Origin: Streptomyces sp. NRRL B-1347
Lineage (GTDB): Bacteria; Actinomycetota; Actinomycetes; Streptomycetales; Streptomycetaceae
Assembly (NCBI RefSeq): GCF_000720325.1
Contig: NZ_JOJM01000112.1
Span: 1 to 12,804, forward strand
Length of the DNA: 12,804 nucleotides
Direction: 5' to 3'
Shown here: positions 1 through 6,046 of the stretch, one piece after another
Position numbering within the stretch: the stretch's first letter is position 1
How the letters are laid out: every line of letters begins with the position of its first letter
Made by a program: the position numbers and the translations under genes
Notes under the pieces: generated by a model
The model's database searches: none
What the model was told of the DNA's origin: nothing
What the model saw: only the letters and a program-made list of their open reading frames with translations

Positions 1-100
1 CGCCCGCGAGCTGGTGCGGGGCGGGGCGGGGCGTGAAAGAGGGTCGGTGGGGTGCGGGGCGGGGGGTCCGGTGGGGTGCGGGGCGCGGTGCGCGGTGCGG
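1..100 (+). repeat. G-rich tract with 16-bp direct repeat
   Basis: The plus strand carries repeated GGGG runs separated by one to a few bases (17-32, 49-66, 73-83). CGGTGGGGTGCGGGGC occurs at 45-60 and again at 69-84, a period of 24 bp. The strand has enough clustered G runs to form a G-quadruplex in principle. It could be decayed intergenic filler or a structural or regulatory element; nothing in the sequence decides this. Confidence 0.6.
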
Positions 101-110
101 CGGCGCCCTC

Positions 111-129
111 TTCACAGGTGACCAGTGAA
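111..129. promoter_or_regulatory. Near-perfect 19-bp palindrome, candidate operator
   Basis: TTCACAGGTGACCAGTGAA is an odd-length palindrome centred on base 120. Eight of nine base pairs are symmetrical, the one mismatch being the A/A pair at 116/124. It lies about 200 bp upstream of the first gene of the plus-strand run, in a stretch of lower GC than its flanks. A two-fold site of this length is typical of a dimeric helix-turn-helix repressor. No regulator gene is in the window, so the binding protein is unknown and may be encoded by the upstream neighbour. Confidence 0.5.
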
Positions 130-315
130 TACGCCGCACCCTCGTACGGATTCGCCGACTGTGCAGCGACTGGGGCAAGTTGGACGAGTCTCCCGATGCG
201 CGCCGCTGTTTATTGCCGCCTTGCGCGAGCAGCGGGTTGACTCCGAATGTCCCTGAATTTCGGCCATCGGCCGTGCTATTTCTTCTTCTCGCGGGGACGG
301 ATCTCATCCGACGAC

Positions 316-321
316 AGGGAG
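316..321 (+). promoter_or_regulatory. Ribosome binding site selecting the GTG start at 327
   Basis: AGGGAG lies 5 nt before GTG 327. This decides the start against the in-frame TTG at 180, which would add 49 residues unlike a DJ-1 fold N-terminus. The chosen protein begins MSKRILVVLSEYG, which is the expected first beta-strand of the family. Confidence 0.75.
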
Positions 322-326
322 ACCTC

Positions 327-1154
327 GTGTCCAAACGCATCCTGGTCGTGCTTTCCGAATACGGCTACTGGGGCGAGGAACTCGTGGGCCCAATCGAGGC
401 TTTCGACGCACGCGGGTATCGCACCACGTTCATGACACCGCACGGCAAGCGGGCCCAGGCCCTGCCGCCCAGTCTCGATTCCGAGTACATCGACCCACCG
501 CTGGGCCGCGCGGTCACCTCGCGGGACATGGCCCGCCGTGCGCGGGCGCTGGATGACTCCAGCCGTCTGGACAATCCCCTGAGCCTGGCGGAGATGATCC
601 CCGAGCGCCCGTACTACAGCGCCCTGAACCACCTGCGGGAACTGGAGAGTTACCACAGCAACCTGGCGGCGGCCGCCCACGAGCTGCTGGGCGGCTTCGA
701 CGCGCTGGTCATCGTCGGCGGCAGCGGCCCGATCGTGGACCTGGCCAACAACGAGCGGCTGCACGAGCTGATCCTGGCCTTCGCGCGCGCCGACAAGCCG
801 ATCCTGGCCGAGTGCTACGGGGTTGCGGCGCTGGCCTTCGCCCGGGACTGGGACGCGCGCGCCAGCCTGCTGCGCGGCAAGCACGTCACCGGTCACCCCA
901 AGGAGTACGACTACAAGGACGGCACCGGGTTCGTGGGGGTGGACTTCAACATGGGGCCGCCGCCCTACCCGCTGGAGTACATCCTGCGCGATGCCACCGG
1001 CCCCGACGGCGCCTTCCACGGCAACGTCGGCAAGGAGGTGTCGGTCGTCGTGGACTTCCCGTTCATCACCGCGCGCTCCACGCCGGACTCGGTGACGGCC
1101 GGGGAGCTGCTCGTGGAGGTCCTGGACAACGGGCTGCGCCGCTACGGCTGGTGA
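327..1154 (+). CDS. DJ-1/PfpI superfamily protein (class I glutamine amidotransferase-like fold), divergent nucleophile elbow
   Basis: The 275-residue protein has the DJ-1/PfpI layout. The first strand is KRILVVLSEYGYWGEEL, with a Glu pair (E17/E18) where the family keeps its acidic residue. A GGSGPIVDLANN loop lies at about 131-142 and a nucleophile elbow, AECYGVAALA, at 161-170 with Cys163. The long insertion at 45-110 recalls the larger Hsp31-like members more than short PfpI proteases. In Hsp31-type glyoxalase III/deglycase enzymes the Cys is followed by His (CHG); here it is followed by Tyr164. H190 in TGHPKEYDY might supply a histidine from elsewhere. Members act on methylglyoxal and glycated substrates, or as chaperones or isocyanide hydratases; the reaction here cannot be fixed. 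It is a cytoplasmic protein with no signal peptide. It is the first gene of the plus-strand run, and the next gene starts 60 bp downstream. Confidence 0.85.
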   Translation: MSKRILVVLSEYGYWGEELVGPIEAFDARGYRTTFMTPHGKRAQALPPSLDSEYIDPPLGRAVTSRDMARRARALDDSSRLDNPLSLAEMIPERPYYSALNHLRELESYHSNLAAAAHELLGGFDALVIVGGSGPIVDLANNERLHELILAFARADKPILAECYGVAALAFARDWDARASLLRGKHVTGHPKEYDYKDGTGFVGVDFNMGPPPYPLEYILRDATGPDGAFHGNVGKEVSVVVDFPFITARSTPDSVTAGELLVEVLDNGLRRYGW

Positions 1155-1203
1155 CCTGACAAGCCAGACGGCCCGGTCGGGGCCGTACGAGCCCCGGTGA
1201 GGG

Positions 1204-1209
1204 AAGGAG
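1204..1209 (+). promoter_or_regulatory. Ribosome binding site for the ThDP enzyme
   Basis: AAGGAG sits 5 nt before ATG 1215, in the purine tract 1199-1210. It favours ATG 1215 over the in-frame GTG at 1197, which lies upstream of the site itself. Confidence 0.8.
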
Positions 1210-1214
1210 AGCCG

Positions 1215-2861
1215 ATGCCCGCCAGGCCCGCCAAGGCCGCGGTGTTCGAGCAGCTGGCCGCCGACGGGGTGCGCCATCTGTTCGGCAACCCCGGCACGGT
1301 CGAGCAGGGGCTGCTGGACGTGGCCCGCGACAGCGCGGTCGGCTATGTGCTGGCCCTGCACGAGAGCGTGGCGGTGGCCATGGCCGACGGCTACGCGCGG
1401 GCCGCGCAGCGCCCCGGTGTGGTCCAGCTGCACAGTGCGGTGGGTCTGGGCAACGCGATCGGCATGCTCTACCAGGCCAGGCGCGGCGGTTCGCCGCTGG
1501 TGGTGCTGGCCGGGGAGGCCGGGGTGCGCTATGCGGCCCTGGACGCGCAGATGGCCGCCGACCTGGTGGCCATCGCAAGTCCGGTGACCAAGTACGCCGC
1601 CCGGGTCCTGGACGCCTCCTCGGTGCTGCGGGAGCTGCGCCGCGCGGTGAAGATCGCCATGACGCCGCCGCGCGGCCCGGTCCTGGTGGTGCTGCCCGCC
1701 GACGTCCTGGAGCAGGAGTGCGGCGAGCCGGCCGTGCCGTCCTCGATCCCGCGGACCCGCACCGCTCCGGAGCCGGCCGACCTGGCCCGGGCCGCGCAGC
1801 TGCTGGCGGGCGGGCGGCGGCCGCTGATCCTGATGGGGGACGGCGTCGCCGCCAGCGGCGCCCAGCAGGCCCTGACCCGGGTCGCCGAGGCGCTGGGCGC
1901 GCCGGTGTGGGGGGTGAACTCCTCCGAGGTCAACTTCGACACCACCCACCCGCTGTTCGCCGGCACGCTGGGGCACATGTTCGGCGCCGACAGCGCGCGG
2001 GTGGTGGCCGGGGCGGACGCGGTGCTGATCGTGGGCACCTATGTGTTCCCCGAGGTCTTTCCCGAGCTGGTCAGTCCGTTCCGGGAGGGTGCGGCGATCG
2101 TGCACATCGACGCCGACGCCTATGAGATCGCCAAGAACTTTCCGGTCGATCTCGGCCTGGCCGCGGACCCCGCGCCGGCCCTGGACGCGCTGGCCGGCCA
2201 CCTGGAGCAGCAGCGGGAGCTGCGGTGGGAGCACCGCCCGCGGCCGGCTGCGTCCCCTGCCCCGGCGGCGCAGCCGGCCGCCGGCGGCGGGCCGGGCGGC
2301 GGGGCGGGGGGTGGTTCGCTGATGGACTGTTTCGCCCGGGCGCTGGCCGCCCAGGCCCCGCCGGGCCTGGTGGTCTTCGACGAGGCGCTGACCTCGGGCG
2401 GGCCGCTGCTGCGGCATCTGCCGCCGCGGCGGGCGGGCAGCTACTTCCAGACCCGCGGCGGCTCGCTGGGGGTGGGCATCCCCGGCGCCCTGGGCGTGAA
2501 GCTGGCCCGGCCCGAGCTGCCGGTGGTGGCCTTCACCGGTGACGGCGCCAGCATGTACACCGTCCAGGCGCTGTGGAGCGCGGCCCGTTACCGCATCGGC
2601 GCCGGTTTCGTGATCTGCAACAACGGCCGTTACCGGCTGCTGGACGACAACATCGAGCGCTACTGGGCCGAGCTGGGCATCGCCCCGCACGCGCACCCCG
2701 AGGCCTTCGACCTCTCGCGCCCGGACATCGACTTCACCGCCCTGGCCGCCGCCCTGGGCGTGCCGGGCCGGCGGGTGGACAAGCCCGCCCAGGTGCCCGG
2801 CGCGGTCCGTGCCCTGCTCGGCCACCAGGGCCCCTACCTGGTGGACCTCGACACCGCATAA
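1215..2861 (+). CDS. Thiamine-diphosphate-dependent decarboxylase/carboligase, benzoylformate decarboxylase-like
   Basis: This 548-residue protein has the three domains of the ThDP decarboxylase/acetolactate synthase family. The N-terminal PYR domain (about 1-170) has GNPGTVE (24-30), the cofactor-activating Glu50 in LHES and His73 in QLHSAVGLGN. These match Ser26/Glu47/His70 of Pseudomonas benzoylformate decarboxylase (BFDC), with Thr for Ser. The central domain runs from about 185 to 335. The C-terminal PP domain (about 368-548) has the ThDP/Mg motif GDG at 442-444, ending in NNG at 469-471. The place of BFDC His281 (FRYH) reads FPEV (278-281), so the second catalytic His seems absent. This suggests a different 2-oxo acid substrate or a carboligase role. 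A Pro/Ala/Gly linker at 341-368 joins the last two domains. The length fits the family (520-570). Its DJ-1 and AGE neighbours suggest a carbonyl or sugar-derived substrate (inference). Acetolactate synthase is less likely given the LHS motif. Confidence 0.88.
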   Translation: MPARPAKAAVFEQLAADGVRHLFGNPGTVEQGLLDVARDSAVGYVLALHESVAVAMADGYARAAQRPGVVQLHSAVGLGNAIGMLYQARRGGSPLVVLAGEAGVRYAALDAQMAADLVAIASPVTKYAARVLDASSVLRELRRAVKIAMTPPRGPVLVVLPADVLEQECGEPAVPSSIPRTRTAPEPADLARAAQLLAGGRRPLILMGDGVAASGAQQALTRVAEALGAPVWGVNSSEVNFDTTHPLFAGTLGHMFGADSARVVAGADAVLIVGTYVFPEVFPELVSPFREGAAIVHIDADAYEIAKNFPVDLGLAADPAPALDALAGHLEQQRELRWEHRPRPAASPAPAAQPAAGGGPGGGAGGGSLMDCFARALAAQAPPGLVVFDEALTSGGPLLRHLPPRRAGSYFQTRGGSLGVGIPGALGVKLARPELPVVAFTGDGASMYTVQALWSAARYRIGAGFVICNNGRYRLLDDNIERYWAELGIAPHAHPEAFDLSRPDIDFTALAAALGVPGRRVDKPAQVPGAVRALLGHQGPYLVDLDTA

Positions 2862-2862
2862 C

Positions 2863-2931
2863 CCCCCGCCCCCGGCCCCCGCTGTGGGGTCCGCGCCGCA
2901 CGGTGCGCGGGCCCGGCAGAGGGGGCGGGGG
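2863..2931 (+). other. Intergenic GC hairpin between the ThDP enzyme and the NTF2-like gene
   Basis: Bases 2863-2873 (CCCCCGCCCCC) pair perfectly with 2921-2931. The loop contains a second 6-bp stem, CCGCGC/GCGCGG, at 2891-2896/2905-2910. No T-run follows. It may attenuate transcription or stabilise the mRNA 3' end between the two genes. In DNA this GC-rich some pairing is expected by chance. Confidence 0.35.
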
Positions 2932-2952
2932 CGGGCAAGTCCTCGTGGAGCC

Positions 2953-2958
2953 AAGGAG
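2953..2958 (+). promoter_or_regulatory. Ribosome binding site for the NTF2-like gene
   Basis: AAGGAG lies 7 nt before ATG 2966. It sets the start, because the reading frame is open far upstream, inside the preceding gene. Confidence 0.8.
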
Positions 2959-2965
2959 CTTGCCC

Positions 2966-3421
2966 ATGTCGCACGTGCAGACCCGCCCCGCCCCGCACAT
3001 CGCCACGGCGGCGATCCGCCGGCTGGTCACCGGCTGGTACCGGGCGCTGGACCGGCACGACCCGCTGGCGGAGATCACCCCGATGGTCACCGACGATGTG
3101 GTGATGCATCTGCCCGAGGGGGCGGTGCACGGCCACGACGGCCTGGCCCAGTGGTACCGGGCCGTCACCCACCGCTTCTTCGACGAGCGGCACACCCTGA
3201 CCTCGCTGGACGTGCGCCTGGCCCAGGGGCCGTGCGCGGAGGCCGACATCGTCGTCAACTGGCAGACCAAGGTGTGGGAGGCGCCGGCCGCGCGCAGCAC
3301 CTGGCTGGGCTTCGACGCCCACCAGCGCTGGACGGTGGCCCAGCAGGACGACGGGCACTGGCGCATCCGCACCTACACCGTCACCGCGCTGGCCCCGATG
3401 CCCGGCTCGCCGCCGCTCTGA
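2966..3421 (+). CDS. NTF2-like/SnoaL-fold protein
   Basis: The protein has 151 residues, the usual size of an NTF2-like single domain. It opens with a helix, AAIRRLVTGWYRALDRHD (15-32), then MVTDDVVMHLPEGAVHGHDGLAQWYRAV (40-67). That pattern of a small residue, D, hydrophobic strand, G-x-x-x-hydrophobic-x-x-W/F is typical of SnoaL-like and ketosteroid-isomerase-like proteins. Later beta-strands end in HWRIRTYTVTAL. Members are cyclases, isomerases, dehydratases or small-ligand binding proteins acting in a conical pocket. His48 and the GHDG loop could line the pocket. I cannot assign a reaction. Lying between the ThDP enzyme and the second DJ-1 gene, it plausibly processes or binds the same carbonyl intermediate (inference). 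No signal peptide or membrane segment is seen. Confidence 0.8.
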   Translation: MSHVQTRPAPHIATAAIRRLVTGWYRALDRHDPLAEITPMVTDDVVMHLPEGAVHGHDGLAQWYRAVTHRFFDERHTLTSLDVRLAQGPCAEADIVVNWQTKVWEAPAARSTWLGFDAHQRWTVAQQDDGHWRIRTYTVTALAPMPGSPPL

Positions 3422-3500
3422 GCCCCCGGCTTCTTCTTGTCCCGGCCGTCCGGCCGCGCCCTTGGCCTGTCTGCCACCCACCGACTTCGGGATCGTCCAC

Positions 3501-4112
3501 ATGGGAATCGTCAAGCCCCTGCCCACCGGCCGGCTCGCCGGCAAGCGCCTGGGCATCCTGCTGGAAAGCGGCTACGTCGAGGAGGAGATCGCCTACTACC
3601 AGCGCCGCTTCGCCGAGGACGGGGCCGAGGTGACGCTGCTGACCCGCCTGTGGGGGCTGTCGTCGATCACCTTCACCGGCCAGGGCCACCAGGCCCCGCT
3701 CACCGTCGAGGGCGACCTGGAGGCGGTCGACTTCCACGAACTGCTGCAGTACTCGGCGCTGATCGTGCCCTCCGGGCAGGTCGCCGAGCGGCTGCGCTAC
3801 AGCGAGGACGTGGAGCAGATCTCCCCCGCCCTGGAACTGCTGCGCCGTGCCTTTCGGGTGCCCAGCGTGCTCAAGGCGTTCTCCTGTCACGGCCTGCAGC
3901 TGCTCTCGGCCGCCCCCGAACTGCTCCGGGACCGCCCGGTGACGTGCCACAACAACGTGGCCGGGGACGTGCGCAACATGGGTGCGGTCTACCTCAACCA
4001 GGACCTGGTCGTGGACCGCGACCTGATCACCTCGCGCACCGTGGAGCACTGCCACCTGCTGGCCCGTACCGTCATCGAACGCCTGGACATCCCCGCCCGG
4101 GCGGCCGCATGA
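3501..4112 (+). CDS. Second DJ-1/PfpI family protein, with a canonical Cys-His elbow
   Basis: The 203-residue cytoplasmic protein starts at ATG 3501, preceded by a weak GGGA site about 8 nt upstream; an in-frame TTG at 3462 is less likely. It is a compact PfpI/YhbO/DJ-1-type protein. The first strand is KRLGILLESGYVEEEI, with the conserved acidic cluster (E27-E29). LIVPSG is at 87-92 and the nucleophile elbow FSCHGLQLLSAA at 127-138, with Cys129-His130 as in PfpI and Hsp31. The distal part, NVAGDVRNMGAVYLNQDLVVDRDLITSRT (152-180), is very typical of the family. Likely activities are glyoxalase III (methylglyoxal to lactate), deglycation or general carbonyl-stress protection; peptidase activity is less likely. 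Its stop overlaps the AGE start as ATGA (4109-4112), so the two are translationally coupled. It is clearly not a recent duplicate of the 327-1154 gene. Confidence 0.88.
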   Translation: MGIVKPLPTGRLAGKRLGILLESGYVEEEIAYYQRRFAEDGAEVTLLTRLWGLSSITFTGQGHQAPLTVEGDLEAVDFHELLQYSALIVPSGQVAERLRYSEDVEQISPALELLRRAFRVPSVLKAFSCHGLQLLSAAPELLRDRPVTCHNNVAGDVRNMGAVYLNQDLVVDRDLITSRTVEHCHLLARTVIERLDIPARAAA

Positions 4113-6046
4113 GCGCCCCCGCCCCGCTGCCCTTCTCCTTCTCCGACCTGACGTCGGGGTATGTCACCGGGCGGCTCGGCAGCCGCTTCACGCTCACCAC
4201 CCTGGACGGGCGCGAGGTGCTCATCCACCTGAGCGCGGCCACCACCGGCCAGCGGCTGCGCAACCTCGGCGAGCCCTACCAGGACGTGACCGGGCAGCTG
4301 GCCGACCTGCTCACCCCCGGCACCCGGGTGTTCGTCTACGGGCCCATCTACCCCGCCGCGGGCGGGCTGTACTTCCAGGCCGACCGGGTGGTGATCGCCG
4401 GCGGTGCGGGCAGCGTGCCGCCCTGGCAGCAGCCGGGCTGGTGGACCCGCCAGCTCACGGAGCTGGCCTGCTTCTACCGGCGCTCGCAGTTCGGCGCCGG
4501 GCCGGTGGACTTCGCCGAGTACCGCACCGAGATCCACGGCAGCGGCCACAAGACCGCCCAGCACATCCAGGAGACCGACACCCTCTCCCGCCTGGTCTAC
4601 GGCATGGCATCCGCCTACACGCTCACCGGCAACGAGGACTTCCTCGACGTGGCCGAGCGCGGCGCGCGCTACCTGCACGAGCACCTGCGCTTCCATGACC
4701 CGGACGAGGGCATCGTGTACTGGTACCACGGCGTGGACGTGGCGGGGCCGGTGGAGCGCAAGCTGTTCGCCTCGGAGTTCGGCGACGACTACCGCGCCAT
4801 CCCCGCCTACGAGCAGATCTACGCGCTGGTCGGCCTGGCCCAGACCTACCGGATCACCGGCGATCCGGTGATCCGCCAGGACCTGGAGGCGACCGTCAAG
4901 CTCTTCGACACCGCCTTCCACGATCCGCGCCTGGGCGGCTACTTCTCCCACATCGACCCGGTCACCCTCAGCCCCCACCACGACAGCCTGGGCCCCAACC
5001 GCTCCCGCAAGAACTGGAACTCGGTGGGCGACCACGCCCCCGCCTATCTGATCAACCTGTACCTGGCCACCGGCGAGGACCGCTACCGGCGCATGCTGGA
5101 GCACACCTTCGACATGATCGTCACCCAGCTGCCCGACCGCTCCCGCGACGGGAGCGTCTTCGTCAACGAGCGTTTCCACGCCGACTGGACCCCCGACCAC
5201 GAGTGGGGCTGGCAGCAGAACCGCGCCGTCGTCGGCCACAACCTGAAGATCGTGTGGAACCTGATGCGGATGCACGCCGCGCTGCCCAAACGCGAATACC
5301 GCCGGCTGGCCGAGCACCTGGCCGCGGCGCTGCCGCCGGTGGGCCGCGACGGGCAGCGCGGCGGCTGGTACGACGTCCTGGAGCGCGAGGCCGAGGACGG
5401 CCGGCACGCCTTCGCCTGGCACGACCGCAAGACCTGGTGGCAGCAGGAGCAGGCCATCCTGGCCTACCTCATCCTGGCCGGCACCACCGGCGAGGACGGC
5501 TACACCCGCCACGCGGACGAGGCCGCCGCCTTCTACAACGCCTTCTTCCTCGACCACGACGAGGGCGGCGTCCACTTCACCGTCCTGGCCAGCGGCATCC
5601 CCTACCTGCTGGGCAACGAACGCCTCAAGGGCAGCCATGCGATGGCCATGTACCACAAGGCCGAACTGTGCTACCTCGCCGAGGTCTACACCCGTCTGCT
5701 GATCCGGCGCGAGCCGCTGAACCTGTGGTTCAGGCCGCACGGTGACGCCGACTTCCCCGGCCGGCTGCTGCGGGTGGCCCCCGATCTGCTGCCGCCCGGC
5801 CGCGTCGAACTCGAGTACGTCCTGATCGACGGGGCGCCCCACGACGACTTCGACGCCGCCGCGCTGACCGTGCGCCTGCCCGAGCGCGAGGACCGCATGA
5901 CCGTCCAGGTCCGCCTGCGCCCCACCACCCCCCGCCCCCTGCCCCGGCTGCGCCCGGGGCCGGGGCGCCCCTCTCCCTGCTTCCGCCCGCCTCTTTTCGA
6001 TGTTGACGTCCGTAGCGCGTTTGACGACCTCAAAGGGATGACGTGA
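4109..6046 (+). CDS. AGE-family (N-acylglucosamine 2-epimerase/cellobiose 2-epimerase-like) enzyme with extra N- and C-terminal regions
   Basis: The (alpha/alpha)6-barrel enzyme spans about residues 115-535 of 645. AGE-family marks are NSVGDHAPAYLINLY (His309), VVGHNLKIVWNL (His377), KTWWQQEQAILAYL (441-454) and KGSHAMAMYHKAELCY with His516. These align with the three histidines and the WW-E motif of cellobiose 2-epimerase and the KxxxxxxxYH end motif, so it should be active in aldose-ketose isomerisation or 2-epimerisation. Typical members have about 390-420 residues. Here residues 1-100 form an added beta-rich, possibly OB-like domain (YVTGRLGSRFTLTTLDGREV). Residues 540-595 look like a further beta segment, and 600-628 are a Pro/Arg low-complexity tail. 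There is no clear ribosome binding site; translation is probably coupled through ATGA with the DJ-1 gene. The stop overlaps the STAS start by one base (TGATG). The substrate is unknown. Confidence 0.85.
   Translation: MSAPAPLPFSFSDLTSGYVTGRLGSRFTLTTLDGREVLIHLSAATTGQRLRNLGEPYQDVTGQLADLLTPGTRVFVYGPIYPAAGGLYFQADRVVIAGGAGSVPPWQQPGWWTRQLTELACFYRRSQFGAGPVDFAEYRTEIHGSGHKTAQHIQETDTLSRLVYGMASAYTLTGNEDFLDVAERGARYLHEHLRFHDPDEGIVYWYHGVDVAGPVERKLFASEFGDDYRAIPAYEQIYALVGLAQTYRITGDPVIRQDLEATVKLFDTAFHDPRLGGYFSHIDPVTLSPHHDSLGPNRSRKNWNSVGDHAPAYLINLYLATGEDRYRRMLEHTFDMIVTQLPDRSRDGSVFVNERFHADWTPDHEWGWQQNRAVVGHNLKIVWNLMRMHAALPKREYRRLAEHLAAALPPVGRDGQRGGWYDVLEREAEDGRHAFAWHDRKTWWQQEQAILAYLILAGTTGEDGYTRHADEAAAFYNAFFLDHDEGGVHFTVLASGIPYLLGNERLKGSHAMAMYHKAELCYLAEVYTRLLIRREPLNLWFRPHGDADFPGRLLRVAPDLLPPGRVELEYVLIDGAPHDDFDAAALTVRLPEREDRMTVQVRLRPTTPRPLPRLRPGPGRPSPCFRPPLFDVDVRSAFDDLKGMT
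5941..5960 (+). other. Perfect 7-bp hairpin inside the AGE 3' coding end
   Basis: GCCCCGG at 5941-5947 pairs with CCGGGGC at 5954-5960 across a 6-nt loop. It falls in codons of the low-complexity tail, about 85 bp before the STAS gene. It could reduce read-through into the STAS gene or be a remnant of an older gene end. Confidence 0.35.
6032..6038 (+). promoter_or_regulatory. Ribosome binding site for the STAS gene
   Basis: AAAGGGA lies within the last codons of the AGE gene, 7 nt before ATG 6046. It supports that ATG over the in-frame GTG at 6043, which would change the product by only one residue. Confidence 0.7.

Larger units (their letters stand above)
1..326. other. Leader region upstream of the plus-strand gene run
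   Basis: No convincing gene is visible here. Bases 1-100 are a G-rich tract with many GGGG runs and a 16-bp direct repeat (45-60 and 69-84). A near-perfect 19-bp palindrome lies at 111-129, and a small inverted repeat, CGGCC-ATC-GGCCG, at 261-273. Bases 200-300 are clearly less GC-rich than the flanks (for example TGTTTATTG near 207-215, and GAATTT and GCTATTTC near 255-282), as expected of a promoter zone. TTGACT at 237-242 resembles a -35 box but no good -10 follows at 16-18 bp, so I do not assign a promoter. The upstream neighbour, which might be divergent, is outside the window. Confidence 0.6.

Noticed and set aside
52..240. Small open frame in the leader
   Set aside because: It starts inside the G-rich repeats without a ribosome binding site, has low-complexity sequence and spans the palindrome at 111-129.
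237..242. TTGACT as a -35 box for the operon
   Set aside because: No TANNNT-like -10 is present 16-19 bp downstream; the nearest AT-rich hexamer, GCTATT, is about 32 bp away.
180..326. N-terminal extension of the first DJ-1 gene from TTG 180
   Set aside because: The extra 49 residues do not resemble the family, while GTG 327 has AGGGAG at good spacing and starts directly at the first beta-strand.
276..2954. 892-residue open frame on the minus strand
   Set aside because: It is antisense to the DJ-1 and ThDP genes. Its product is rich in G, R, H, V and Q, as expected from the complement of GC-biased codons, has no recognisable domain, and would imply full overlap with two clear genes.
3989..5842. 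617-residue open frame on the minus strand
   Set aside because: It is the antisense shadow of the AGE gene, with biased composition and no motif, while the plus-strand frame has conserved catalytic motifs.
6003..6026. Two TTGACG hexamers 18 bp apart before the STAS gene, as -35 boxes or operators
   Set aside because: They lie in the AGE coding end, no -10 follows at the proper distance, and the junction already shows translational coupling.
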